Assembly (NCBI GenBank): GCA_022448365.1 | Contig: JAKVCS010000003.1 | Span: 310,001 to 374,000, forward strand | Length of the DNA stretch: 64,000 nt | Direction: 5' to 3' | From: Saccharospirillaceae bacterium | GTDB lineage: Bacteria; Pseudomonadota; Gammaproteobacteria; Pseudomonadales; Oceanobacteraceae | Shown here: positions 37,303 to 47,329 of the stretch, in pieces | Numbering within the stretch: the stretch's first letter is position 1 | How the letters are laid out: each line of letters opens with the position of its first letter | The notes under the pieces: generated by a model | The model's input: the letters and a program-made list of their open reading frames with translations, nothing else | Databases searched by the model: none | Told to the model about the DNA's origin: nothing | Made by a program: the position numbers and the translations under genes

Positions 37303-40031
37303 CCAATTTGATTCGCCTGTATGATTTTGACGGCGGTATTCACCCGGCAGAAAACAAAACCCAATCAACCGGACAGCCAATCCAACAGGCACCGGTTGCT
37401 CCACAACTGATTTTGCCATTACACCAGCACATCGGCGCACCGTCTGAACCTCTGGTCAAGGTGGGTGATAAGGTCCTTAAAGGTGAGATGCTGGCGGAAG
37501 CCAACGGGTTTGTCAGCGTACCACTGCACGCGCCGACATCCGGCACCATCACTGCGATCGAACCTCGTCAGGTGCCCCATGCCTCTGGCCTGGAAGAATT
37601 GTGCATTGTCATTGACAGTGACGGCAATGATGAATGGATTGAACGCAAGGGACTGTTAGGCAAACGTGGTGTTGACGATATTAACGATCTGGACACCTCC
37701 GATCTGGTCAATCACATCAGCGATTGTGGTATCGCTGGAATGGGTGGTGCAGGCTTTCCGACATCCGTCAAATTACGTACCGGTAAGCGCGACATCAGCA
37801 CCCTCATTATCAATGGTGCCGAGTGTGAGCCGTATATCACCGCCGACGACATGTTGATGCGTGAACGCGCCCACCAGGTGATTTCCGGAGCTCAGATTCT
37901 GCTTCATATTCTCGGCGCCAAACGCTGTCTGATTGGTGTTGAAGACAACAAACCCGAGGCTGCTGACGCATTGAATGCTGCGCTGGTCGCACTTCATGAA
38001 GAGCATCATATTGATGTGGTTGTTATTCCAACAAAATACCCCTCCGGCGGTGAAAAGCAGCTGATTCAGATTCTGACGGGAGAAGAAGTACCAGCGGGCG
38101 GTATCCCGGCCGACCTGGGTATCGTCTGTCAGAACGTCGGTACTGTCGCGGCCATTTCTGACGCGGTGTATCACGGCACACCGTTGATCAGCCGTATCAC
38201 TACCTTAACCGGCGACGCCAACCAGCAACCAGGTAACTGGGAAGTGTTATTAGGCACCCCGGTCAATTTCCTGTTGCAACAGGCAGGTTATCAGCAGCAG
38301 AAACGAGAGCGCGTGATTATGGGTGGCCCGATGATGGGATTTGCGCTGCCGTCGCTTGACTTGCCGGTGGTCAAAACCACCAACTGCTTACTGGCACCAA
38401 CCGATAAAGAGCTGCCGCCGAACGATATCGCCATGGCCTGTATTCGTTGTGGCATGTGTGCCGATGCCTGCCCTGCTGAACTGCTGCCGCAGCAGCTTTA
38501 CTGGTTCAGCAAAGCCCAGGAATTCGACAAAGCCGAGCAACACAACCTGTTCGATTGCATTGAATGTGGCGCTTGCTCATACGTCTGCCCAAGCCATATC
38601 CCACTGGTGCAATATTACCGCTACGCCAAAGGTGCCGTGCGTGAAGAACGTGCTGCCCAGGCCAAAGCCGAAAAGGCAAAAGAACGTTTCGAAAACCGCA
38701 TTGCTCGCCAGGAACGTGAAAAAGCTGAAAAAGAAGCCAAACGAAAAGCCCGTGCTGAAGCAGCAACCAAGGCCCAGAGCGCGAAAAAAGCAGCGGCCTC
38801 AGCAACGGCTAATGCCTCTGCCGCTCCAGCCAACAGCGCTGAGCTGGAAAAACTGCAGAAGCAGCTGGATGGCGCTCAATCGGCATTGAAGAAAACTCAG
38901 GAAAAGCTTGATAACGCCCGAGAGGACGCGGCTCAGTCAGAGAAGATTCCGGCGTTTGAAGCGGCACTGGAGAAAACTCAGGAAAAAATTAAGACGCTGG
39001 CAAAACAAATTGCCGAAGCGAAAAAAGCCGCAAAGTCGGTTACAGCAATGCCTGCTTCCGACAACGACAAAGGCGACCCGAATTCCCCGGAACGGTTAAA
39101 GAAAAAATGGGAAACCGCCCAGGCTCGCTTAGATACCGCCCAGAAACGCCTGGCCGATGCTAAGGAACAAGGCCTGGATACGGTCGCTGCGCTGGAAGAA
39201 AGCATCAGTAAACAGCAGGCTCGGGTAGACGATGCAAAAACCGCTTACGATGAGCGCCTGGCTGCCAGCAACACCAGCGGCGCCGCCACCGCTGCACCCG
39301 CCTTCGACCCGGCCGAGCTGGAAAAATTGCAAAAACAGCTGGCCGCGGCACAAACGGCAAAGAGTAAGACCGAAGAAAAAATTGCTGCCGCCAAAGAGGA
39401 CCCGGAGAAAGCAAGCAAGGTACCGGCCTTTGAATCTGCTCTGGCGAAAACTCAGGACAAGATAAAAGCGCTGGCGAAACAGATTGCGGAGGCTAAAAAG
39501 GCCGAAAAAGCAGCCCAGACAGCATCAGAATCGACACCAGAGCATGTCGCCTCTGATAAAGGCGATCCGAACACGCCGGAACGCTTGCAGCGCAAACTGG
39601 AAACATTACAAACGCGGTTAGAGACCGCCCTCACTCGCCTGAAACAAGCCGAGGAGGAAGGCCTGGACACTGTTGACGCCTTAAAATCGGGCATCGAACG
39701 CCAACAAGGCAAGGTCGATGAAGTCAAAGCTCAACTGACACAAGCGCTTAACGGCAATGGCGAAGAAAAAGCCGGCTGCGCCGCAGAAACCGCTGCGCCT
39801 GTGTCAGATCAGGCAAACAGTGAAGAGCTGGAGGCGCTGCAAAAAAAGATCCGTGCTCAGCAGGATCGCGTCGCTAAGGCTCAGGAACGTCTGGCAATGG
39901 CTCAGGAGCAAGGTCTGGAAACCGTCGATGCACTGACCAAAGCGGTTAACAAACAACAAGACAAACTCAATGCACTGCAAGCCGAGCTACTTCAGCTGCA
40001 AGCGGTCGCTACTGCAGAGGGAGATGCCTGA
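37299..40031 (+). CDS. rnfC: Rnf complex subunit RnfC/RsxC with long repetitive C-terminal tail
   Basis: 910 residues. Residues 1-about 440 are standard Rnf[29 protein letters not shown]-binding [18 protein letters not shown], two 4Fe-4S motifs [17 protein letters not shown] and [16 protein letters not shown]. Residues about 450-910 are an Ala/Lys/Glu/Gln-rich coiled-coil tail made of two full repeats (from residues 515 and 673) and a partial third (from 843). Tail expansions occur in other gammaproteobacterial RnfC proteins; this one is large. It overlaps rnfB by 4 bases and rnfD by 1 base. Confidence 0.95.
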   Translation: MTNLIRLYDFDGGIHPAENKTQSTGQPIQQAPVAPQLILPLHQHIGAPSEPLVKVGDKVLKGEMLAEANGFVSVPLHAPTSGTITAIEPRQVPHASGLEELCIVIDSDGNDEWIERKGLLGKRGVDDINDLDTSDLVNHISDCGIAGMGGAGFPTSVKLRTGKRDISTLIINGAECEPYITADDMLMRERAHQVISGAQILLHILGAKRCLIGVEDNKPEAADALNAALVALHEEHHIDVVVIPTKYPSGGEKQLIQILTGEEVPAGGIPADLGIVCQNVGTVAAISDAVYHGTPLISRITTLTGDANQQPGNWEVLLGTPVNFLLQQAGYQQQKRERVIMGGPMMGFALPSLDLPVVKTTNCLLAPTDKELPPNDIAMACIRCGMCADACPAELLPQQLYWFSKAQEFDKAEQHNLFDCIECGACSYVCPSHIPLVQYYRYAKGAVREERAAQAKAEKAKERFENRIARQEREKAEKEAKRKARAEAATKAQSAKKAAASATANASAAPANSAELEKLQKQLDGAQSALKKTQEKLDNAREDAAQSEKIPAFEAALEKTQEKIKTLAKQIAEAKKAAKSVTAMPASDNDKGDPNSPERLKKKWETAQARLDTAQKRLADAKEQGLDTVAALEESISKQQARVDDAKTAYDERLAASNTSGAATAAPAFDPAELEKLQKQLAAAQTAKSKTEEKIAAAKEDPEKASKVPAFESALAKTQDKIKALAKQIAEAKKAEKAAQTASESTPEHVASDKGDPNTPERLQRKLETLQTRLETALTRLKQAEEEGLDTVDALKSGIERQQGKVDEVKAQLTQALNGNGEEKAGCAAETAAPVSDQANSEELEALQKKIRAQQDRVAKAQERLAMAQEQGLETVDALTKAVNKQQDKLNALQAELLQLQAVATAEGDA

Positions 40032-41095
40032 TGGCACTGATTACCCTGTCATCGCCACACACCCACGGCTCAAACAGCACCAGCAATGTTATGCTGACGG
40101 TGATTCTGGCCACCTTACCGGGTTTGGCTGTGGCCACCGGCTTATTCGGCTTCGGCACCCTGATCAACGTCGTCATGGCAGGCATAACGGCAGTGATTTG
40201 CGAAGCCGCTGTGCTGAAAATCCGTAAACGGCCGCTGGCTTTCTTTCTGAAAGACAATACGGCCCTGCTGACCGGTGTGTTGCTTGGTTTGGCATTACCG
40301 CCTTTTGCGCCGTGGTGGATCACGGTTCTGGCGACCAGCTTTGCCATTGTATTCTCTAAGCAACTGTATGGCGGCCTGGGAAATAATCCGTTCAACCCGG
40401 CCATGATTGGTTATGCACTGGTTCTGGTGTCCTTCCCGGTACAAATGACCACTAACTGGGCGTTGTCATCGCAAATGACGGGGAGTGGTTTTGCCGATAT
40501 CAGCAGCACCCTGACAGCGATTTTTGGCACAGCAACAACGGATGGTGTTTCCGTTGTCGATGCCTATACCGGCGCGACTCCACTGGATGCGTATAAGCAC
40601 CTGATTGCTAAAGAAACCTCCGATGTGGTGCTGCAACAAAGCACCTTCAACGGTTGGCTCAATGGCGGCTGGGAGTGGATAAATCTGGCATATTTGCTGG
40701 GTGGCCTGTTCTTACTCTGGCGGAAAATCATCAGCTGGCACATTCCGGTTTCCATGTTAGCGGCACTGGCAATCTGCTCCTTGCTGCTGGGGTGGGATGA
40801 AGACATGTATACGCCGTTGTCGCTGCATCTGTTGAGCGGGGCGACCATGCTGGGGGCGTTCTTTATCGCCACCGACCCGGTTTCAGCCTCCACCACAGTG
40901 CGAGGAAAGCTGATTTACGGAGCTGGTATTGGCATTTTGCTCTATATCATTCGTACCTGGGGTGCTTACCCGGACGCCGTCGCGTTTGCCGTAATTCTGA
41001 TGAATTTTGCCGCACCGTTTATTGATGCCTACACCCAACCTCGTACCTATGGCCATAAAAAAGCCAAACGCGGTTTGGCTGCGAAAGACAATTAA
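40031..41095 (+). CDS. rnfD: Rnf complex subunit RnfD/RsxD
   Basis: 354 residues, multi-pass NqrB-like membrane protein. Covalent FMN attachment threonine expected at Thr183 in [10 protein letters not shown]. Conserved [17 protein letters not shown] and FIATDPVSA segments. Starts on the last base of the rnfC stop (TGATG), so translation is coupled. Cytoplasmic-membrane core of the ion-pumping complex. Confidence 0.95.
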   Translation: MALITLSSPHTHGSNSTSNVMLTVILATLPGLAVATGLFGFGTLINVVMAGITAVICEAAVLKIRKRPLAFFLKDNTALLTGVLLGLALPPFAPWWITVLATSFAIVFSKQLYGGLGNNPFNPAMIGYALVLVSFPVQMTTNWALSSQMTGSGFADISSTLTAIFGTATTDGVSVVDAYTGATPLDAYKHLIAKETSDVVLQQSTFNGWLNGGWEWINLAYLLGGLFLLWRKIISWHIPVSMLAALAICSLLLGWDEDMYTPLSLHLLSGATMLGAFFIATDPVSASTTVRGKLIYGAGIGILLYIIRTWGAYPDAVAFAVILMNFAAPFIDAYTQPRTYGHKKAKRGLAAKDN

Positions 41096-41107
41096 GGAGA
41101 GCACACC

Positions 41108-41815
41108 ATGAGAGAACTTCTGCTTTCCATCCGCGATAACGCCACTGGTCTCGCGTTATTCGCTCTGGTTACCGCCGGGGCTATTGCCATAGCTCAGGTA
41201 GGTACCAAGGAACGTATTGAAAACAACATCCGCCAGGCCGAAGCTCAGGCATTAAATGAAATTGTGCCAGCCAGTCAGTACGATAATGATTTGCTGAACG
41301 ATACCCTGACCATTAATGATGACTTTAACCAGCAGCTATTAGGCCCAATTGCTGACGACGCCAAAATTCATCTGGCTCGCCATCAAGGACTGGTGCATAC
41401 CGCCATTATCCCCGCCGTCGCTCCGGACGGTTACACCACCAATATCTCTATGATTGTGGGTGTTAAATCGGATGGTACATTGGCAGGTGTCCGAATTATT
41501 GAACACAAAGAAACACCCGGATTGGGCGATAAAGTCGATGTTAAAAAATCCGATTGGGTACTGTCCTTTACTGCTAAGTCCCTGTTCAGTCCGGACGAAA
41601 GCCGCTGGAATGTGAAAAAAGACGGTGGCGATTTTGATCAGTTTACCGGCGCTACGATCACTCCTCGCGCCGTCGTTCGGGCGGTTAAGCGTGCGCTGAA
41701 ATTCTTTGATCAACACAAAGCGCAGATTCTGAACAGCCGCTTGGTTGAGCCGCAAACCAGCGCCCGCTCCCAATCCGATGACTCGCCGCAAACAGCTTCC
41801 GTGGAGATACGCTAA
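41108..41815 (+). CDS. rnfG: Rnf complex subunit RnfG/RsxG
   Basis: 235 residues. One N-terminal membrane anchor, then a periplasmic FMN-binding domain; covalent flavin threonine Thr183 in [12 protein letters not shown]. Conserved [19 protein letters not shown]-type site upstream of ATG 41108. Overlaps rnfE by 1 base (TAATG). The C-terminus is Gln/Ser-rich beyond the family core. Confidence 0.95.
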   Translation: MRELLLSIRDNATGLALFALVTAGAIAIAQVGTKERIENNIRQAEAQALNEIVPASQYDNDLLNDTLTINDDFNQQLLGPIADDAKIHLARHQGLVHTAIIPAVAPDGYTTNISMIVGVKSDGTLAGVRIIEHKETPGLGDKVDVKKSDWVLSFTAKSLFSPDESRWNVKKDGGDFDQFTGATITPRAVVRAVKRALKFFDQHKAQILNSRLVEPQTSARSQSDDSPQTASVEIR

Positions 41816-42528
41816 TGGCCACTAAATCTTTACGTGACATCAGCCTCGACGGTTTATGGAACAACAACGCGGCTCTGGTTCAACTGCTGGGTTTGTGTCC
41901 TTTGCTGGCGGTTACCGGTTCGGTTGTTAATGCCTTGGGCCTGGGTCTGGCGACGATGATGGTATTGGTCGGTTCAAATCTGTCGGTATCACTGATCCGT
42001 AACCACGTATCCGAAGCCGTCCGGTTACCGGCATTTGTCATGATCATTGCCTCGTATGTTACGGTCGCAGAGTTGGTCATGCAGGCATTTACCTACGAGC
42101 TGTATCAGGTGCTTGGAATTTTTATTCCGCTGATTGTTACCAATTGCGCGATTTTAGGTCGTGCCGATGCCTTCGCTTGTAAGAACCCTATCCTGCCGTC
42201 GGTCGTTGATGGCTTTATGATGGCGCTGGGATTTACCGCGGTATTAGTGGTATTGGGTGCGATGCGCGAGATTCTCGGTCAGGGTGTAATCTTCTCAGAT
42301 ATGCAGTTGTTGTTTGGTCCAATGGCATCAGACTGGAAAATCGAGTTAGTACGGGACTACCCGGATTTCCTGTTTGCCATTCTGCCACCGGGGGCTTTTG
42401 TCGCCATGGGGTTATTAATCGCCGTTAAGAACATTATCGACGATCAGATCAAACAGGCCGCCGAAGCGAAGAAAGATCCGATCGAAGTTGGCAGCAAGCG
42501 TGCCCGGGTAACCGGAAAAATCGGTTAA
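41815..42528 (+). CDS. rnfE: Rnf complex subunit RnfE/RsxE
   Basis: 237 residues, six membrane helices homologous to Rnf[21 protein letters not shown] and [17 protein letters not shown], with the conserved cysteines. Last gene of the operon. The nth gene that often follows rnfE in relatives is absent here; a GGDEF gene comes next. A GC-rich hairpin lies 24 bases past the stop. Confidence 0.95.
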   Translation: MATKSLRDISLDGLWNNNAALVQLLGLCPLLAVTGSVVNALGLGLATMMVLVGSNLSVSLIRNHVSEAVRLPAFVMIIASYVTVAELVMQAFTYELYQVLGIFIPLIVTNCAILGRADAFACKNPILPSVVDGFMMALGFTAVLVVLGAMREILGQGVIFSDMQLLFGPMASDWKIELVRDYPDFLFAILPPGAFVAMGLLIAVKNIIDDQIKQAAEAKKDPIEVGSKRARVTGKIG

Positions 42529-42552
42529 TCAACCGCCGCATAACGGCTCGCC

Positions 42553-42574
42553 TGGCGCAGTTATCGCTGCGCCA
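42553..42574 (+). other. Hairpin downstream of rnfE
   Basis: Perfect 8-bp stem TGGCGCAG / CTGCGCCA with loop TTATCG. No T-run follows, so it is either a weak or Rho-assisted terminator or an mRNA-stabilising end structure of the rnf transcript. Confidence 0.45.
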
Positions 42575-42681
42575 TAACATAAAATTACATTTGCCACTTA
42601 CGCAATGCAAACACGCTGTCATTGCATTCAACGGTGACACTTCCATACTTTAACGACACTTAGTTATAAAGACATTCGCCT

Positions 42682-44706
42682 GTGACCTATCGAAGAAATT
42701 CGTTCCGAGTCGCATGGATGCCAGCTATATTGCTGTTGTTATCATACTTTTCCGCTACCGCCAGTGCGCAGCAAAGTGTGGTTTTACAATTAAAATGGAA
42801 ACACAACTTTCAGTTTGCCGGGTTTTATGCCGCGCAAACTCAGGGCTATTTCGCTGACGAAGGCCTGAATGTCGATATCCGCGAAGCCAATCCCGCTAAG
42901 TCCCCCCTACAAAGTGTCATCGACGGTGAAGCACAGTTCGGTGTCTCCGACTCTAGCCTGGTACTGGCGCGACTTCAGGGCAAAAAGCCAGTTGTCATTG
43001 CCGCTGTATTCCAGAGCTCGCCGTTGGTTCTGGCCACACTGAAAAGCAGAGAGCTGGTCAGTCCGCTCGATCTCAAGAACAAACGAGTCATGTATGTGAA
43101 AGACGCGGACGACGCGGCGTTACAGGCAATGTTCGCTGAGTTTTCAATTACGCCTGACGACATCACTCATGTGCCCCACTCGTTTAACAACCAAGATCTG
43201 AGCAACGGACATGTCGATGCCATTTCCATCTACAGTACCAGTCAACCTTTCGATTTTGCGGATGCCGGTATCGACATCAACCTGATCGCCCCGAGCAGTT
43301 ACGGCATCGACCTGTATGGCGACTTGATTTTTGTCGAAGAGAGTTACTTCAGGGCCAATAGTCAGCAGGTATTGGCGTTTCGCCGTGCGACGCTGAAAGG
43401 CTGGCAGTATGCACTGAATAATCCGCAAGAAATGGCGGTCTGGATACACAACAATCTGACACCGGACACATCAATCGAAAGTCTGTTATATGAAGCCCAG
43501 ATGACTGAAAAAATGATTCGTGCTGACGCCATTGAGTTGGGCTACTTCAGCCAGAATCGTTTGTTGCGTATCGCAGAGGTCTATAAAAAGACCGGCAAAG
43601 CACCCGAAGCTTCAACTCTGCAGGGCATTCATTACCTCGATCATATCAACCAACCAATCATCAGTGACGAGTGGCTCAGAGCAGGTTCTGCAGCATTGCT
43701 GATCATCAGTCTGTTCAGCAGCTTCCATTATTTTAACAATCGTCGTTTACGAGCGCGGGTAAAAGAAAAAACCCAGGAGCTGAGTCGCATCAATGGCGCC
43801 ATGCAGGATTATCTCCGGGTGATTAATCAATGGGTTCACGCCTGTGTGTTGTCGCCCGACCTGGATTTTATTCTGGTGTCGAAAGCGCTGGCCAACCTGA
43901 CGCAGTATGCCCCGGATGAACTGATCAACACCCCCTTCAGAAATTTGCTGACCAACCCGGAGTGCCAGCAATTTCAGCAAATGAAGGCTGCTATCCAAGA
44001 CAATCGCTTGTGGTCGGGCGAGCTGCAAATCCACGATAAATTCGGCACCAACTCGTGGCTCAGCATTACCATTCAGCCAGACTTTCGTGTTGATGAAGTC
44101 GAAGACGGCATTGCACTGGTGGCCACCGACATCAGCGATAAAAAGCGCGTCGAACATTTATCCCGCACGGATTCCCTGACCGGGCTGTCGAATCGCCGCC
44201 ATTTTGACGAAGTGATCGAATGGGAAGTGTTGCGCTGCCGCCGTGACCGCAGCCCCATGTCCCTGATCATGCTGGACGTCGATTTTTTTAAGCAATACAA
44301 CGATGCATACGGCCACCTGGAGGGCGATCATTGCCTGCAGAAAATAGCTGCACTGATTCGCCTGTGTGCCAAGCGTCCTGCCGATCTTGCGGCCCGCTTT
44401 GGTGGCGAAGAATTTGTGGCGTTATTGCCGGGATCAGACCTTCAGGGGGCCAACAGCGTGGCACTGATACTGGAGAAAAAAATACGCACCGTTCAGCTGG
44501 AGCACAAGGCATCCAGCATCGCACCCTTTATCACCGTAAGCATTGGCGTTGCCTGTTTCGATGCCGAAACAATGACCTCGGCCGATGAACTGATTGAGCA
44601 AGCTGATCTGCGCATGTACAACGCCAAATCCAATGGCCGTAATCAGATTTGCTGCCCTGGCGTTTTGCACCCCATTCCGAACGCGCCGGACAAATCCGGT
44701 AGCTGA
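42682..44706 (+). CDS. Diguanylate cyclase with NMT1/THI5-like sensor and PAS domain
   Basis: 674 residues. Signal/anchor at the N-terminus; periplasmic NMT1/THI5-like binding domain (about 30-300) with LQLKWKHNFQFAGFYAAQTQ; membrane helix near 335-352; coiled linker; PAS (about 370-485); GGDEF domain (about 490-660) with GGEEF, plus DSLTGLSNRR and LIMLDVDFFKQYND. It should make c-di-GMP in response to a bound periplasmic ligand. The NMT1 family binds pyrimidine or thiamine precursors, but the ligand here is unknown. The start is GTG 42682; ATG 42718 is an alternative that still gives a signal peptide. Confidence 0.9.
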   Translation: MTYRRNSFRVAWMPAILLLLSYFSATASAQQSVVLQLKWKHNFQFAGFYAAQTQGYFADEGLNVDIREANPAKSPLQSVIDGEAQFGVSDSSLVLARLQGKKPVVIAAVFQSSPLVLATLKSRELVSPLDLKNKRVMYVKDADDAALQAMFAEFSITPDDITHVPHSFNNQDLSNGHVDAISIYSTSQPFDFADAGIDINLIAPSSYGIDLYGDLIFVEESYFRANSQQVLAFRRATLKGWQYALNNPQEMAVWIHNNLTPDTSIESLLYEAQMTEKMIRADAIELGYFSQNRLLRIAEVYKKTGKAPEASTLQGIHYLDHINQPIISDEWLRAGSAALLIISLFSSFHYFNNRRLRARVKEKTQELSRINGAMQDYLRVINQWVHACVLSPDLDFILVSKALANLTQYAPDELINTPFRNLLTNPECQQFQQMKAAIQDNRLWSGELQIHDKFGTNSWLSITIQPDFRVDEVEDGIALVATDISDKKRVEHLSRTDSLTGLSNRRHFDEVIEWEVLRCRRDRSPMSLIMLDVDFFKQYNDAYGHLEGDHCLQKIAALIRLCAKRPADLAARFGGEEFVALLPGSDLQGANSVALILEKKIRTVQLEHKASSIAPFITVSIGVACFDAETMTSADELIEQADLRMYNAKSNGRNQICCPGVLHPIPNAPDKSGS

Positions 44707-44737
44707 TGAATACCGGATGCTAAAACCCCGCTCCACA

Positions 44738-46948
44738 TCAAGCGACTTCGGAAGTCGCAATGGAAGGCACCGCCTGATCCACCGCGCACAGCTCCACTGG
44801 CACACCATTTAAGGCGCTGTTACCGGTCAATTGGTCGATAAATAAGTCATCGGTTAATTCGTTGGTGTTTACCCCGGGATTGATCTGTGCCTGATTCAGC
44901 TGCACCCCTTTCTGACCGTGACCATAACCGTGCGGTAAACTGACAACACCCGGCATCAGTTCGTCGGTAATTTCCACCGGCACCTGCAAGCAAGCAACCC
45001 GCGATTTCACGTTCAACCGCCCGCCATCACTGACGTTCAGCTTTTCTGCGTCCTGCGGATTCAGCATCAGCGTACAGCGGTTAGCTCCCTTAATCAGGCG
45101 ACGACTGTTGTGCATCCAGGAGTTATTCGAGCGAATATGGCGGCGCCCAATGAGTACAAATTCCGGTGCCATACGTTGCAACAAAGATACTTTTACCCGG
45201 TTCAATTCTTGTAAATAAATATCCGGGGTTAACACCAGGCGTTTATTTTTATGGAATAAACGTTGCGGCATTTGCGGTGTTAACTCCCCAAGATCAATCC
45301 CCTGTGGCGAATTTTCGAGCGTTTTAATATCCAGCCCGGATTTTCCGCTGGCCAGTAATTTATTTAAAACACCTTTGGGTTTTAACCAACGAATCGACTG
45401 ATAGGTCAGCCAGTTGGTGAGTCGTTTTTTAACCGGCCCGGCATGAGCCCCCGAGTTAAATCCCGAAGCCAGATCCAGCAGAATCTGCCAATCATGCTTG
45501 CTGCCTTTTGCCGGAGTAAATAAAGGCTGAGAATATTTCGCGACATTGCGCACCGCAAAATTATTAAAAATCAAATCATAATGATCGCGCTCCAGCTGAC
45601 TTACCGGGGGTAGAATAATGTTGGCATGGCGCGTGGTTTCATTAATAAAACCATCGACTGACACCATAAAGTCGAGTGACTCAAACGCTTTCGTTAATTG
45701 CTGGCTGTTTGGCGTGGCCACAATCGGATTACCAGCAACGGTCACCATAGCTTTGATCTGAGTCTCACCCTTGCTCTTATCGGCTTTGGTGAGAATTTCC
45801 TCGGCCAGTGCGGCTACCGGAAATTCGCCACCGAATTCCGGTAAATCGCGCACACGTGAGCGGTATAAATCGTAATGTCCGCGACTACCACGAGCGGCCA
45901 GTACAGCCGGTAAATCCACCGCGGGCCGGGTAAACATGGCACCACCCTGACGGTCAAAATTACCCGTAATAACGTTAAGCACGTTTATCAGCCACTGGCA
46001 CAAGCCACCAAATTCCTGCACCGAAACGCCCATACGGCCATAACACACGGCGGATTTCGCCGCTAACCATTGTGCCGCCAGTTCGCGTAGCGCTCTCGCG
46101 TCGATGCCAGTAATGGCAGCGGTATTTTCTGGGGAAAATTCGCCACACAACGATTTTAAATCCGCGCTATCGACATATTCCGGCAAAGCCGGTAATTGTT
46201 GTTCATGGGTAAATACAAACAACAAAGACAGTAGCAACAAAATATCCTGGCCGGGTTTAATAAACAGGTGCCGCTGCGCATACTTTGCCGTTTCAGTGCG
46301 GCGTGGATCAACCAGCACAACACGGCCACCGCGCTCATTAATCGCTTTCAGTCGATTTTTGATATCCGGTACCGTCATTATCGAACCGTTCGAGGCCACC
46401 GGATTACCGCCGATAATGAGCATAAAATCAGTGTGATCGATATCCGGTATCGGCATTAACAGCTGATGACCAAACATAAAATAGCTGGCCATATGGTGTG
46501 GTAACTGATCGACCGAGGTGGCAGAGAATTTATTCTTTGACCCCAGCGCTTTTAATAGCATCGGACCAACCAGCAGATTGCCGTAATTATGAACGTTGGG
46601 ATTCCCCAGATAACTGCCAATGGAATCTCGGCCGTGACGTTTTTGTACACCTTTTAACCCGGCAACCGCTTCACGAATAGCCTGCTTCCAGCTGATTGTT
46701 TTCCAACGTCCATCAGACATTTTTTTAACCGGCTGGGTTAACCGATCCGGATCGTCATGCAGATCCTGTAACGCCGTCGCTTTCGGACAGATATAGCCGC
46801 GACTGAATGGGTCATACTTATCGCCTTTTATCGACAGAATCTGTTTTTCTGCTCCCTGGCCCTGAGTCGTTATCTCAAGGCCACAGGTGGCTTCACATAG
46901 GCAACAGGTACGTTTATGGGTCGCTGGCGTTGCTCCGGATTCACTCAT
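44738..46948 (-). CDS. Molybdopterin-dependent oxidoreductase, unknown substrate
   Basis: 736 residues. N-terminal 4Fe-4S motif CCLCEATCG with the fourth Cys in RGYICPKA, molybdopterin guanine dinucleotide-binding core (IIGGNPVASNGS, VLVDPRRTETAKYA, INETTRHANIILPP), and C-terminal MGD-binding domain (HNSRRLIKGANRCTLMLNP; SLPHGYGH). DMSO-reductase family. No Tat signal, so cytoplasmic, like assimilatory-type or FdhF-like enzymes. ATG 46948 is preferred over ATG 46954 because AAAGG is then 9 bases away. No electron-transfer partner gene is adjacent. Confidence 0.87.
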   Translation of the reverse strand: MSESGATPATHKRTCCLCEATCGLEITTQGQGAEKQILSIKGDKYDPFSRGYICPKATALQDLHDDPDRLTQPVKKMSDGRWKTISWKQAIREAVAGLKGVQKRHGRDSIGSYLGNPNVHNYGNLLVGPMLLKALGSKNKFSATSVDQLPHHMASYFMFGHQLLMPIPDIDHTDFMLIIGGNPVASNGSIMTVPDIKNRLKAINERGGRVVLVDPRRTETAKYAQRHLFIKPGQDILLLLSLLFVFTHEQQLPALPEYVDSADLKSLCGEFSPENTAAITGIDARALRELAAQWLAAKSAVCYGRMGVSVQEFGGLCQWLINVLNVITGNFDRQGGAMFTRPAVDLPAVLAARGSRGHYDLYRSRVRDLPEFGGEFPVAALAEEILTKADKSKGETQIKAMVTVAGNPIVATPNSQQLTKAFESLDFMVSVDGFINETTRHANIILPPVSQLERDHYDLIFNNFAVRNVAKYSQPLFTPAKGSKHDWQILLDLASGFNSGAHAGPVKKRLTNWLTYQSIRWLKPKGVLNKLLASGKSGLDIKTLENSPQGIDLGELTPQMPQRLFHKNKRLVLTPDIYLQELNRVKVSLLQRMAPEFVLIGRRHIRSNNSWMHNSRRLIKGANRCTLMLNPQDAEKLNVSDGGRLNVKSRVACLQVPVEITDELMPGVVSLPHGYGHGQKGVQLNQAQINPGVNTNELTDDLFIDQLTGNSALNGVPVELCAVDQAVPSIATSEVA

Positions 46949-47329
46949 CAGCATGATCCTTTCACGGTTTTTTCGTTGAATTGTTATTTTTAGCTTTGTC
47001 CACCATAACCAGCGACATAACGCGGCGCAGCAGCCAATTGTGCCAATTTTTGAGCGAATTTATGGCGTCTTTGACCTCTTAGAAGATCGGAAATACGAGT
47101 GACTTTCATTTACCCTGCAGCACACGTCAATATTCACACCAGTGATATCGAACATAAGCTGAATAAGGACAATTTATGAGCTATTCGACCATTGGCTTCC
47201 TTAACCCCAAACACGGTATGGCCTATAATTACCGGCTTAAATTCCGTGTGAATGTTTAACTATCCAAAGGCGATGCGGCGTCATGAACTGCAGTGTGTCG
47301 GCGGATGTCATTAGATGAGGGATGAAGCG
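46949..47329. other. Divergent intergenic region upstream of acnB
   Basis: 381 bases holding the promoters of the left-going oxidoreductase gene and of acnB. The only coding candidate is the 27-residue ORF at 47176-47259, listed separately. No RNA gene recognised. Confidence 0.5.
47176..47259 (+). CDS. Candidate 27-residue small ORF before acnB
   Basis: ATG 47176 with AAGGA about 6 bases upstream; reads MSYSTIGFLNPKHGMAYNYR and stops at 47259, 70 bases before the acnB start. It could be an upstream ORF of the acnB leader or chance. Support is the ribosome-binding site alone. Confidence 0.25.
   Translation: MSYSTIGFLNPKHGMAYNYRLKFRVNV

Noticed and set aside
38341-38889. 182-codon frame overlapping rnfC in another frame
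   Set aside because: The Lys/Arg/Gln-rich out-of-frame reading of the repetitive RnfC tail; not an independent gene.
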